Origin: Saccoglossus kowalevskii
Taxonomy: Eukaryota > Hemichordata > Enteropneusta > Harrimaniidae
Assembly (NCBI RefSeq): GCF_000003605.2
Contig: NW_003140825.1
Location: forward strand, 33,395 to 68,037
Reading direction: 5' to 3'
DNA length: 34,643 bases
The notes below the pieces were generated by a model. That model worked only from the letters and a program-made list of their open reading frames with translations, was not told the DNA's origin and did not search any database. The position numbers were made by a program, and so were the translations under genes. This document shows positions 1-10,948 of the stretch, in pieces (position 1 is the first letter of the stretch; each line of letters opens with the position of its first letter).

Positions 1-250
1 ACTCCCCTCACTCCAGAAATACAACTGTACCAGACCACCTCTCTCACTCCAGAAATACAACTGTACCAGACCACTCCTCTCACTCCAGAAATACAACTGT
101 ACCAGACCATCCCTCTCATTCCACAAATCCAACTGTACCAGACCACCTCTCTCACTCCAGAAATACAACTGTACCAGACCACTCCCCTCACTCCAGAAAT
201 ACAACTGTACCAGACCACCTCTCTCACTCCAGAAATACAACTGTACCAGG
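1..250. repeat. 36-bp minisatellite, about 7 copies, cut by left edge
   Basis: Seven head-to-tail units with an exact 36-bp spacing, each containing CTGTACCAGACC and ACTCCAGAAATACAAC. Copies are nearly identical; the main variation alternates ACCTCT with ACTCCC/ACTCCT at the unit start, and the fourth unit is the most diverged. The array starts before the window, so its true length is unknown. Because 36 is a multiple of 3, the first forward frame stays open for 87 codons (12-residue unit of the type T-S/P-L-T-P-E-I-Q-L-Y-Q-T) until TAA at 262-264. The other two forward frames are also free of stops through the array, so openness alone does not show coding. A plain minisatellite is the more likely reading. 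Confidence 0.95.
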
Positions 251-2527
251 TTATACCACAGTAAATCACAGCTTAAAATAGACACCTGCAGGCAATTCGT
301 TTCACTCATTAACCCTTTTTAAATCACATAAACAAATATCTGGTCAAATATATATTTTATTTGAGAATCATTTTGTTAGTTAAACAATTTGGTTTTAGCA
401 GAAGTCAAAATTTTACAATTTCATAAGCGAGATTTTGAGAGTGAGATTTATAATTGAAAGTAAAAGAGCAAAGGCATCCAATATAGAAATCTGGTGAATA
501 TGATACATGAACTTATTAGGCGCTTAATGATAACACAGAGGGGGATCATTATACTAACTATGCGAGATGAAAAAAAATGTGAAGTTCATAATGTGGATGA
601 TTGTCAAGTTGTCGGTCTTTGATAAAAAGTAATAACAGGTGGGGAATAGAATGTCATACCCTCATGGAAATAACAGTATATGAAAAGTCTTGACCCGGGT
701 GATCACGTTTCCTATTTTCATCTTTATTTCTAGTGTTAACAAAAATACTACAGATGTCAAATTTAACCTTTTCAGACCTCTCTTCTATTTTTTTGTGTTC
801 AAATACCAAAAGATGCATCAACAAGAGTGGATCGAGTTTCCCATCACAATCCACAATGAAAGAGTCGGTGAAAATAATCTAAAATCTAAATTTTTTTTCC
901 ATTCTGAGTTGTGTTTTAATTTAGCACAGAAATGACTCGTATTTCATCCATCAATTTTGCTCTTTAAAAAAAAAAAAAAAAGTGATGAAAATAATTTCCC
1001 GGTATAACAGACTTTTGTTCTGTTGAATCTGCAGGTCAAGATGTGTTTTGTCATACTTCATACTATGAATACTAGATTGAAACTGTGCAATGTAACGATC
1101 CTGTCAATTGTGTTTCATATTTCCCTGGTATCAATGTCTATACAGTGAGTAGGTAATAAAGAAAGGTTCTGGCCTCTATCATATCCATACTAAACCTTCA
1201 ATATCTTCACTTAACCTTCTTTTGTATACCCTATAAATATTCTACGATCTCTGACTGCCGTGTGTCATATTTCATAATTAAAGCCTTAGTAGTCACTGTA
1301 TCATGCCCTACTGCTACAGAAATGAAAATTAATTTTCTCGTTTAGCTCTCGGCTAATAGCAGTTTTCTCAGTGAAGAGCCCCTTACACTTGGATGTCATA
1401 TCATCATAACACGACTGCTAATGCCTAAGATTCCAGCAAACATAGGGATTGTTAATAGCATATAACGTCTCATTATGCTGGCTTCATCTCTCTCCTAAAA
1501 TACCCTCCATATCATATGTGCCGTGTGTCGTAATTGAATAAGCCATTGGATATCAAAATACTGACTTTGCAGCGAACGGAGATGAGTGACAGTGTAATAA
1601 AGTCTGATCTCTGGCAAAATTGATAAGTCAATATACAGTAGTGACACAATAAACCGGTGTATTGCCCTTAATAAGAGTGTAGATATGTTCTCTTATTAAG
1701 CTGTATGTATGTCAGTTGTCTATTAAGAGCACACTTGGTCTAATTATTCATATTTTGACATTTGTAATACACTGTCTGACCTTTCAGTGACTTTAATAGA
1801 TATTTATTTATTGCTGTCAGTACTGAAAAGTGAATGTTTCATACTCCGTCCACGCTCTCTCTGCTTAACTTGGCTGTCCAATCTTCTTTTGTGTATGTAG
1901 TTGACTGCTTGTAAATTGGAGTTATGGAATCAGAAATTTTATTACTGGAGGTTCATTAAGATTACTACTTCTTTAGGTGTAATTTATTTATAGCGATTTG
2001 CAGATGTCTTTGAAGATTTTTTATGCAATGTGCCAGTGATGCTTACTGCTCAGCTGGGCTTGTGTGGCAGGGGATCAATTTACAATTTTTTTTTACTTTT
2101 CCAAAACATAAAAATATAATGTGCGCTATTAAAAGATTATTCTACATATCTCTTCTGAATCTGAATGTTTTTGTTTCTAGTTGAAAACCATGACAACATA
2201 TTTGGTCAATTGACTTCTCAATTTGGGTTTATAATAAATTTTTAAAATGCAGCTATGAATATATTTCCTTATTGTGTATGGTTGTGAGTACTTTTAGTGA
2301 TGGAGAATACATGTATCAGAAATATCTATGGAATGGTCACCATGGCAACTCTTGAAGTCATGTGACTTTTATTTTATTACATAGTTGTGAAATATTCTTG
2401 TGAGAAAAAATTTCTTGGTAATCACCATGACTACTGTAAGTTATAATTTTCAGAACATGCAATTCCAAAATGGTGAAGTTTTACGGATACGTTACTCTCA
2501 TATTGCACTAGTACAAATATTGACTCT
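251..2527. other. Gene-free stretch; balanced patch near 1180-1640
   Basis: No supported gene. Open frames here are at most about 80 codons and overlap on both strands near 654-935, as expected by chance. An A16 run lies at 966-981. The part around 1180-1640 is less AT-skewed and less repetitive than its surroundings and has several ATTA-containing words, so it could hold regulatory sequence; this is inference only. I see no transposon ends or RNA gene here. Confidence 0.5.
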
Positions 2528-2690
2528 GTGAACACCCATTTTCCCGCCAAAATTTTGAGCAACATTTTGCTCATTATATGATGTTTTCTTTAATTTTCTT
2601 ATCAACTTTGAACCTGATGTTCATACGTTCTCATTGGCTACATGTTTTAATCAACATTTTTGAAAATATATGGAAATATTTTAATAGTTT
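2528..2690 (+). mobile_element. Family D element (degenerate MITE), copy 1
   Basis: Positions 2628-2662 match 30418-30452 at 31 of 35 bases without gaps, including GCTACATGTTTTAATCA. Weaker similarity extends to the left, where both copies have a GAACAC...CATTTT motif about 90-100 bases before the core. The boundaries here are uncertain and no clear target duplication is visible. The match over two distant loci shows a dispersed repeat; the class is inferred from copy 2, which ends in TTAA. Confidence 0.55.
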
Positions 2691-3159
2691 ACTGAAAGGT
2701 AAAGTAAAACCCAATATGCAAATTAAATGAAGGGGTACTCAAACTTGACACGATGTATCCATAGCACTTCAGTCAAAATCCAGTGGTCATTTTGAATTGA
2801 AAAATTGATCTAACTAGATATAGCTATAAATGCTTGATATTTTATTAAGCAAATAAAAGGTTAAATACAAAAAAAACTTTGAATTGGGGGAGCTGAACTT
2901 GTTCCCATGGTAACACAACTTTGTGATTTCCCTATAGTGTGAATTTTAGTCAGGTTGCTGTTCTGAATTCGAAAATTCTCAAAATAAGTAAATTCACAGA
3001 GAATATCTTTGAAAAATTCATGTATCAAAACTGCATTAGCCAGTCTGGGAGCGATGACAGAATCGGGAAAAAAAATGCACAGGAAAAAATAATAGAATAA
3101 ATATCCTGCAGGATCAAAGACAAAGAGTAAATAAAAAAAGTATAGCATCTTCATCATCA

Positions 3160-3362
3160 ACTTTATTTTTGGCTTGGAATTAATTTTCGCTATTTTTGCT
3201 GAAGGAATGATTAAGTGAAAATAAAATCTAGCAATTATACCTTTTTTTCTTATATTTTACATTCGACTCATCAAAAATCAGTGATAATAAATTCCATACA
3301 AAACACCCCAAAAGTCTTTTCAGCGAAAATTAATTCCAGTAAAAATTAAGTATTTCACAGTA
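3160..3362 (-). mobile_element. Family A MITE, copy 1 (reverse orientation)
   Basis: About 203 bp. The reverse complement aligns along its whole length with the elements at 6196-6402 and 10949-11153. It shares the terminal region CTGGAATTAATTTTCGCTGA, a middle block with GGAATTTATT and TCACTGATTTTTGATGA, and the far arm CCTTCAGC...AATTAATTCC. The two arms are inverted repeats of about 45 bases, so the element can fold on itself. The end at 3362 keeps ACAGTA; the left end is eroded. It has no coding capacity, so it would be a non-autonomous DNA element. A frame of 99 codons on the minus strand (2861-3160) stops at its edge and is not convincing. Confidence 0.85.
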
Positions 3363-3425
3363 TATAAACATTATCAAACAAATGTATTAAAATTACTGAA
3401 AGTTGACGATAATACCTATTAAAAT

Positions 3426-3471
3426 GGTGATATGCGTTCAAATTTCATGTAAACAAACAATGCATAACACC
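3426..3471. repeat. Short palindromic element with forkhead-like core, copy 1
   Basis: Arms GGTGATATGCGTT (3426-3438) and AATGCATAACACC (3459-3471) are inverted repeats matching at 11 of 13 positions. The region 3436-3462 matches 19618-19644 at 25 of 27 bases and contains ATGTAAACAAACA, a consensus-type forkhead (FOX) binding site. The other copy also begins GGTG and ends CACC. No target duplication is evident. That it is a mobile family is inferred from the two related copies. Confidence 0.6.
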
Positions 3472-4809
3472 CATATCATATATGACATGTTTTGATCAAC
3501 ATCTTTTAAACAGTACATTGGGATAGTATTGAGTTCTCAATTCTTTCATATTATAGATAATTAGTGTGCAACCGAATTAGTCAACATTTTAAACAAAATA
3601 CATTAAGGCAGTATTGCGTTTCACTATATAATATAATGATGTAGTTGCAATTAAATAGAATATGGCATAGTTGCCTATTTTCTGATTAACAACTCTCAAA
3701 GGTTCATTCTTATGTAATAGTTAACTAATTGTTATAATGCAATTATTCTGTTTGATGGCCCCTTTTGGGATGTATGAAAAAATGATTTTGTTATACATTG
3801 CATGTTAGGTTAAGTAGAGAACACCGGATAAAGTTACACAAGGATTGACACCCCCACCTTTAGTTAAAAAGCATAAAATCCAGGTTGACCTCAGGTCTAG
3901 TATGATAATTTGTTATTAGAAATTCAACATTTTCTCCTCCAAGATTAATACAGGATAAGGTTATTGTGGGAGGCATTTTATTTGTCTAATCATTTTTATT
4001 TTCTTAATAAAGTATGCAGAAACTGGATTGAGTCTTCAATTAAGTACGAGATTACTGTTGAGACGTATTCTTATAATATGTCTGCATGCTATACCGTAGT
4101 CATGTTGCGTATCATGAATAATATCCATAATCATTTATTACATTAAAGGCTGGGCATCTGAAATTAATAGATAGAAAATGAAATAAATAGATTATCAAAG
4201 CTACTCTATGTGTGGAGCATACACAATTAGTGGCCACTCAAACTGTGCCATGTGTTTCATAATTTCATATCCATCTTGGCAAATTTTTTCCTTCTAGATA
4301 TATACATTTTGTATTTTCTGAAATCACTCAATAAAATTCTAGACAACTGGATTATGTTTTTTGTATTAGTATCATATACATGCACTTAAATAAATGACAG
4401 AGATGTGTCTATAGACAAAATAAGTTTATAGATAATTATCTTGCTGGGGGTGGGAGGTCTTGTTGCATCACTTTTGGGAATTTTATTTTCTCATTTTCAC
4501 TTCATGACACATAAAGTTGAATTTTTGAAATTTATTTTATTAATTTTACATAACCCATTCATACAGCACCCATGTAGCTCCCACTATATCTGACATAGTT
4601 GCAGATCCACACTGTCTCTACCCATACCCCATCATTTCAGTTATCACTGTTTTTGCTAGTAGTTGTGGCTTCTACGAGTAACAATGTTGTAGTGTACAGC
4701 TCCTGCTGTTTTGCTATTGCGTAGTTGTAGTTTCGCTGACGCTACCAATAACAGCAATGATAGCAACATATCCCAATGACTCTCAAAATTTTTGAAAATT
4801 TGTCTCTCT
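3472..4809. other. Gene-free AT-rich stretch
   Basis: No supported gene. The one open frame of 60 codons (3964-4146) has no recognisable motif and lies in AT-rich sequence. I see no tandem repeats or transposon ends. Confidence 0.5.
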
Positions 4810-4836
4810 GGCGAAATATACATTGTTTACAGTAGT
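4810..4836. repeat. Fragment of a GGCGAAA...TTTACAGTAGT repeat (family G)
   Basis: This 27-base block resembles 33672-33698 at about 21 of 27 positions, with GGCGAAA at one end and GTTTACAGTAGT, identical in both, at the other. It is probably the end of a dispersed MITE-like repeat. It abuts the family E element, so the border between them is uncertain. Confidence 0.35.
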
Positions 4837-4954
4837 GACTATATATACACAATTTATTTTCATAAATCATATTTTAATAATCCAGTATACAATAAATAAA
4901 ATATTTGGTTATGTGCACTTTTGGAAATGTGCTTTTAATAAAGTGGATACGGTA
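4837..4954 (+). mobile_element. Family E MITE, degenerate copy
   Basis: The block ATTTTAATAATCC followed by ATACAATAAAT and TTTGGTTAT aligns with the interior of the element at 5776-5928, and the segment just before it aligns with 23166-23298. The right end reads GGATACGGTA where the better copies have CAAATACAGTA or a variant. No target duplication was recognised. Confidence 0.5.
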
Positions 4955-5344
4955 TGTGCTCTATTACATTTGCATGATAGACCAAGAAAAATATATTAAT
5001 CTTACTGGTATATGAATTATCACAATTTTAAAAAATTAAAAATTAATAAAATTTTCGTTAAAGATCAAAATTAAAACACATGTTTTATGGTGGTTTTAAA
5101 ATATGAACATACATATGCAAACATGCATTCATTGGTCAGAAATTTTTTTTTTTGGATTCAGTGCTTTTGTCAGAATTATGGCAGGGAATCAGCTGATTGG
5201 AGGACCTTTGCAAAGACTCATGGGTAGCGGAGGTTATCAAATGACTTTCATAGCAAATGAAAGCATATTTTTCGGATCTTCCAGGCTAAATTTTTTATAA
5301 ATTTTCATAAAAAAATTCATGCCTTCATGAAATTCACTGTATCA

Positions 5345-5387
5345 ACAAGCACAAATTCAGAAACAAAATCAGAAACATTGTGCTTGT
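5345..5387. repeat. 10-bp perfect inverted repeat, 23-base loop
   Basis: ACAAGCACAA at 5345-5354 is exactly complementary in reverse to TTGTGCTTGT at 5378-5387. The loop contains a TCAGAAACA direct repeat. The stem is too short for a typical microRNA precursor. It could be the remnant of a palindromic element. Confidence 0.6.
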
Positions 5388-5775
5388 CCCTTTTTTTATT
5401 GATGAAAACTTCAGAAATGTGTTGCTAGGCAAACTAAAACCCACGACAACGAACTAACCCTTTGTAATAACAACAACAACAACATTAATAATGGTCAGCT
5501 GCTAGTATTGGTAACTGTCAGTTTATGGGGTTTGACTGTAGTGAGTGTATATTTAAAATCTCCAAATAAAAATTAAATATTAAAAGGATAAAAAACATCC
5601 CATTGCTTCAGGTTCGACCGAGCGTGCACAACTGAAATTAGCACTAAATTTTTTATGGGACAAGATTTTTTTGTTTATAAATATGGAATGAGACTGCAAA
5701 TAATAGAATACTGTTATGTTATATATTTAATATCATAATTTCTATTGGTTGATCATATTCAATCATCAAAGTTTC

Positions 5776-5928
5776 ACCATATTTGCTCTATTAGTAGTAC
5801 ATACACTTTAATTGAGAAAATGACTTTCTATGGTAAAATAAGTTGACTGTTGTATTTTAATGATCCACCATACAAAAAATGCAATTTTTGGGTTATATTG
5901 GAGTTTAGAAATAGAGCAAATACAGTAC
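5776..5928 (+). mobile_element. Family E MITE, best copy
   Basis: The ends are inverted repeats built on TATTTGCTCTATT: left end near 5779-5792, right end as AATAGAGCAAATACAGTA near 5910-5927. The interior (ATTTTAATGATCC, CATACAAAAAATGC) is shared with copies at 4837-4954 and 23166-23298. At about 150 bp with no open frame it is a non-autonomous TIR element. Confidence 0.7.
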
Positions 5929-6195
5929 TACATAATAGATCATTTGTGTGGGTCTGACTTTATAATAATAAAATGACAATATGTATAAAGGGAAAATATC
6001 AATGTGTTGTTGTTTTCTCTCTCAAAATATTTGTAATTTGATTATTTGCAGGCGTTTGAAAACAACATTTTGTACCAGTTACTGCCACAAAATGTCAAAT
6101 ATACCCTGAAATTCTGAAAATTTATCTCACCAAGTTAAAGTGGGTAACAGTAGGCATTATGAATACTGAATGATATGCAAGCTGTACTAGGTTTC

Positions 6196-6402
6196 TACTG
6201 TAAGATACTTTATTATTAATAGCTGAAATTAATTTTCACTGAAAATACTTTTTGAGTGTTTTGTGTGGAGTTTATTTTCACTGATTTTTGATGATTTGAA
6301 TGTCAAATATAGGAAAAAGGGTATATTTGCAGAACTTTATTTTCAGTGAATTACCCCTTCAGCAAAAATAAATGCCAAGCAAATGTAAAATATTTTACAG
6401 TA
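6196..6402 (+). mobile_element. Family A MITE, copy 2
   Basis: 207 bp, starting TACTGTAAGATACTTTA and ending TAAAATATTTTACAGTA, which are inverted repeats. It aligns with the whole of copy 3 (10949-11153) in the same orientation and with copy 1 in reverse. Internal landmarks are GTTTATTTTCACTGATTT, TTTGATGATTTGAATG and CCCCTTCAGCAAAAAT. It carries no coding sequence. No clear target duplication was seen, so its superfamily cannot be assigned. Confidence 0.85.
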
Positions 6403-7557
6403 TTTTGTGTCACAGTTCAATGTGTTATTAAGTGCCATTAGTCTTTGTCGGCCAAGTTCAAGTAGATAAAGCTGAATCATGCATGCATATTAAACTACAT
6501 GAAGGTGGTTTATTGCAGTAATTAATAACTTGGTTGCATTTTTTTTTTGAATAATTTGAAAGCTTAATATTAAATTTATGAATTAACATACTCTTAAAGC
6601 TACATTATTTCAATAACTCAGGTGTGTGCGAATTTCAACATTCAAAGGTTGACAAGTCCCTTATGATCTTGTTTTCCTTATATGGTACTGTTGTATTTCT
6701 TAGTGCAAAGCTTCTGTAGTTCAGTAATATGTTCACTGACTATCATCATCATCATCATCATTTTTCCATTTTATTCAAGAATATTATGATTGCACTTAAT
6801 CATTTTCCTAGTTTAGTAAGTGCCATGCATCATGTGCACAAGAGCAATACTGCTATAAATGTTTATACCGATAGTTAAAATTTTTCAATAATTGTTGTGC
6901 CAGACAATCAATTCACTTACAAAATGTAATTTCAAACTTTTTATTCTCTTTGATGAAAAATAGCAAATGCTTTAATACCTATGAAAAAATATGAATTACC
7001 GGTACTGCCATTAGAAGTGCTTGCAAAATTTATTGTAATTTTTTTAAATTTTTACTTTACTTTGATCTTTTTTTTTGTCCTACAGTATAAAATGTTTGAT
7101 CATACCTAAAAAATTATAATTGCAAACTTTTGATTTTATTTATAATTTTTTTAATGAAAAAAGTGAAGGGTATAGATGAACTTATTTCCTTTAAAATAAG
7201 CATTATACCCCATAGTATTATGATTAAAAAAAAGCTGCCATTTTATGACAAAAAGAGATAGTGGAATATAAGTTGAGGAAACTTCATTGAACAAATTTCT
7301 CTATCTACATCTTTTTCACTGCAACCATCTCTTGAAATAAGTTATAACTATTGTCTGTTGCAAGTATTATATAAACACACCATTTGCACACCTCTTTCTG
7401 AACTGTAAATAATACAGATCACTCCTCCAATGAATGCCCAAATAAGGTATGTCATGTGACAGCTACAATGTACATGCAATAGCAGCTAATTTAAATATAT
7501 ACCAGTACTAGATTGCAGGGTTTAGGAACAAAACTGGTATTGGAGGTTAACAATTAC
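6403..7557. other. Gene-free AT-rich stretch
   Basis: No supported coding sequence. There is an ATC trinucleotide run near 6742-6760 and many A and T runs. No transposon ends were recognised. Confidence 0.5.
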
Positions 7558-7561
7558 TTAA

Positions 7562-7803
7562 CCTTTTCACCACCAGACTTTCTTGCTCAAATTGTTCTAT
7601 ACTTTTTTCTTATATTCTTCAATATTTCTGGAAATGAACCCTAATTTTGGAGCCAATAGACAAAATTTGAATCAATTTTGAGTTTTTACTCAAAACATTT
7701 GGCTATTTTTGTCCCACTCTTCTGAAGGAAAGTGCAGACTATAAGCGATAAACGGACTATTTTGTGAATTTGTGATGAAAAGAAGGAACTGGTGGTGAAA
7801 AGG
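7562..7803 (+). mobile_element. Family B TTAA-type MITE, copy 1 (complete)
   Basis: 242 bp with perfect 15-bp terminal inverted repeats CCTTTTCACCACCAG. It is flanked on both sides by TTAA (7558-7561 and 7804-7807), the target duplication typical of piggyBac-type transposons. Interior landmarks include TTCTTCAATATTTCTGGAAA, GAACCCTAATTTTGGAG and TTTTGTGAATTTGTGATG, all shared with the copies at 11437 and 29271. It has no coding capacity, so an autonomous piggyBac-like transposase elsewhere would be needed to move it. The superfamily assignment rests on the TTAA duplication only. Confidence 0.92.
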
Positions 7804-7807
7804 TTAA

Positions 7808-8834
7808 TTCATTTAATCTTATGAAGAAAGACATAAACAAAAAATAAAATTGTCTATGGTGCCTGTATAATTCAAATAAACAAATCAGTTCATGACAACA
7901 CTGCTGAGGTTTTTAAAAAAAATGCTGTCTTTCCACATAGGCAGCCAAGAATTCTGAAATTATTCCTGTGTAACTGCTGGTATAATTCAGTAACTTCATT
8001 GTGGATAGCCACTGTACATTTTGCAAATTATAACTTTAATGATGAATATTCTGTAAAAATGCACCACAATAGATACTATCTATTGTGGGGGTACCCAGTT
8101 ACAAGAGGATTGATTTGTTTCCGCCAAAATGAGAAAAGTACAATAGTTACACTATATCTTCATTGGTATTCTCAACTAATATAATTTGTCTTCAGACATT
8201 TTTATTCGAATTATTCGTTTTGATGATGTTTTTGTCTCTGTGCTAAATATAAACTACCGGGTACTTATAAACTGATATGCATTGTAAGTCTGCTTTCGAT
8301 GTCTGTTGGCCGTCAGGTGGGCTGTATACTTGTGATGTTAATTGTGTGTTTGTCTATATAACAGACATTATCTACTTTATTGAGGTATCATTGTAGTTAT
8401 TTATTACAAATCAACTAGTAAAGGTCATGAGAGTTGATAAACAGAGGGCAAAATGTACAAATATGGATCTGTAATAGTCATAAACCCCCTGCTATGCTCA
8501 GGGCCTTAATGCCTCAATCCCCATGTGTTGCTGAGGTTGGGGGGTAGCTATCCATGTCTTCCCTACGGACTAGCCCAATAGTAGACAGCTACTGGCAAAA
8601 CATGCTTGCCAAACAAGACACATTTTTTTTGTTAGTAGCTCCTTTTATATGTAAACAGATGTAAATGTATCGTACACATTGTGAAGAAAAGAAAAAGGAC
8701 TATTGTACTGTGAACAGATTTACTTTTGAGCGGAAAATTTCCTTGAGTCAGAAAAAATCATAAAAGTGAAAACAAATGACAGTGATGATTTTTTAACCGC
8801 GACAATGTCATAATTCTTACTGCTAAAAAAATCT
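7808..8834. other. Gene-free stretch
   Basis: No supported gene. The segment around 8486-8610 is locally richer in G and C, with a G6 run near 8540 and a short palindrome around 8594-8611 (TGGCAA...TTGCCA). It resembles no gene I know. The 61-codon frame at 7999-8184 has no recognisable feature. Confidence 0.45.
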
Positions 8835-9140
8835 GATTGGACATTATTTTCTATTTGCTGCAGATTTTCTTCAGAATTTTGAGAAAAATGTATGTATGGT
8901 ATATTTTGAACCGATTGGACATTTTTTTTTGGGGGGGGCTACAGATTTTCATCAGAATTTTAAGAAAAATGTATGTATGGTATACATGTATTTTGAGCTG
9001 ATTGGACATTATTTTCCTTTGGCTTTTGATTTTCATCAAAATTTTGAAAAAAATGTACTGGTATGTACGGTACATTTTGAACCGGTTTGACATTATTTTC
9101 TTTTTGCTACATATTTTCATCAACATTTTTAAAAAAATTA
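8835..9140. repeat. Tandem array, four diverged units of 78-87 bp
   Basis: Units start near 8835, 8913, 9000 and 9084. Each has GATTGGACATTATTTT or a variant, a GCTACAGATTTTCATCA block, then AATTTTGAGAAAAATGTA and GGTATATTTTGA. Spacings of 78, 87 and 84 are all multiples of 3, so one minus-strand frame stays open for 114 codons (8851-9195), encoding a lysine- and isoleucine-rich repeat of 26-29 residues. The plus strand is open only in shorter pieces. The peptide matches no family I know and the sequence is low-complexity, so I do not call a gene. Confidence 0.85.
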
Positions 9141-10948
9141 TGCAGGTTGACAGTTTACCTTGGAATTCACAATAAATCACAGCAAAGTAATGCATTTAGA
9201 GTTGAAAATGTCTTTATTATCTGTGACACTGTCTTCATTTTATCTGTTTTATGCACTGTGCCATATGTTCCATGATTACGTCAGTCCTATTTTTAGCAAG
9301 TTTTTGTAATTAAAACAAACGTTATTATTAAATCCCCCAAATATCTGACAGTGATGGTTTAAGGAACTAAAGTAACCAACGTCAAAACATTATTTTATTT
9401 ATATTCCGGCCTGTTTGGCAAATCACAGTCAATAGCTATTTATTTGTAACGTCCTTCATACATATAATGATATTCATTCTGTATTTTAGACTTCCATGCA
9501 CATACGAATGACATCCTTCTAAAATAGCCTGCGGAATAACATACTTTCCATTAACCTGCTCAGTAACAATTAACTTTCACAGCCCAAAAAAATTAACCTC
9601 CAAAATTTTCTCATTTGCTGCGAAATTTTTCCACATTTTCCAGTTAATTTTAAACGAAAAGTATCAATAATGTTGTCGATCAATCTTGCGGTTCGAAATA
9701 AAGCATAGATATTCACACTTTTCAACTCGCTTGTGACGAATAATGACAAGCTATATTGAGGTCAATATCCTTAGTGTATTAGAATGTATGATACCTCGTA
9801 CACAACCCTTCAGAGCAAAATGTTTTTCACAAACAATAAAATAGTTTAATCTCCCTCATAATGTTGGTACACAGAATCTGATCCCCTTCGTGCTGTTCCT
9901 ATGACAACCAACTTTCCGAATATGATACAATGGAGGGTTGTAAAAATACATAAAATGTCAAATCTATAAATCCATAAATATGTCCTTTATCCATTTGTAA
10001 TCTAAACTATATTTTATGATGGCGTCGGAGCAAAGCATAATATTGTACATCAATTCCCATGCTGTTTTAAATCATACCCATCTATGTATACACTAGGCAA
10101 GAGACTGAAATGTCTTTTGTACAGATTAGGTGGAACAAGGAATAATGCAGAGTAAAGCTATCTGTCTCTGTTAGGCCCGTTCACGATATATAGCTCTGCT
10201 TAAGACATAGCTCTCTGGTTATAAATATGGAGATTATAACTAGTGAAGTTTTCATGTCATAATTTGTATATATATTTCCCTCATTTTAATGGTTACACTG
10301 CTTATGTTTGCCATAAAGGTTTATGTACCAAGATTTGATCACCACCTAGTAAGGGAAGTTTGTTGATATGTGTACTCGCAGATTACTTCCAATCTCTTAT
10401 ATTATCCAGTTTGTGTTTTATTTCTTTCTTTGATAGCCACTTTTAATTCCCGAAACTGTTTTAACATGTATTATATTAATACCCAATTAAATTGTTATCA
10501 AAACTGTGTATTAATTAATTTGTAGTATTTTGGAAATCAGATGAATGATGTTTCATTAAAAAAAGCATAAGATGCGGTAAATATTACTTTGTATCTGCTT
10601 AAACTATTGAGAATAAAAAATGCTAAAATCGTACCATTAAAATTTATACACTGTTTTTAAAACTTATTAATTATATCTACATAACAAATAACCTCGCTTA
10701 GACATCAGTGAAAAGTAAAATGCAAGAAAAATAATTAAAAAAAGTATTCTTTATCAATTAGTTATAGTAATGCATATTTAAATAACCTGTCAATTGACAG
10801 CAACTTTCTGATATTAATTATATAACCAGTGATGTAAGTAAAGTATGACTAGTATAATACAAAAATACAGATAATGTTGGTGGTGTACTCAGGTTGAAAA
10901 TGTCAATTTTATTATCAGTATTACATTTTTTGATAATTTTTTCCTCAT
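9141..10948. other. Gene-free stretch with a weak family D-like fragment
   Basis: No supported gene. Near 9592-9650 the words TTAACCTCC and TTCTCATTTGCTGC recall the family D core, but the match is too short to define an element. The part around 9680-10420 is less repetitive than average and could be ordinary unique intergenic sequence. Confidence 0.4.

Noticed and set aside
2861-3160. 99-codon minus-strand frame as a membrane protein
   Set aside because: The F/Y/L-rich start comes from A-rich DNA read in reverse; there is no family resemblance.
5103-5300. 65-codon plus-strand frame with a protein-like middle part
   Set aside because: The middle looks plausible, but the frame is short, has poly-T inside and matches no family I know.
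5605-5630. GGTTCGACC resembling a tRNA or SINE B box
   Set aside because: No matching A box or cloverleaf could be found at the right distance upstream.
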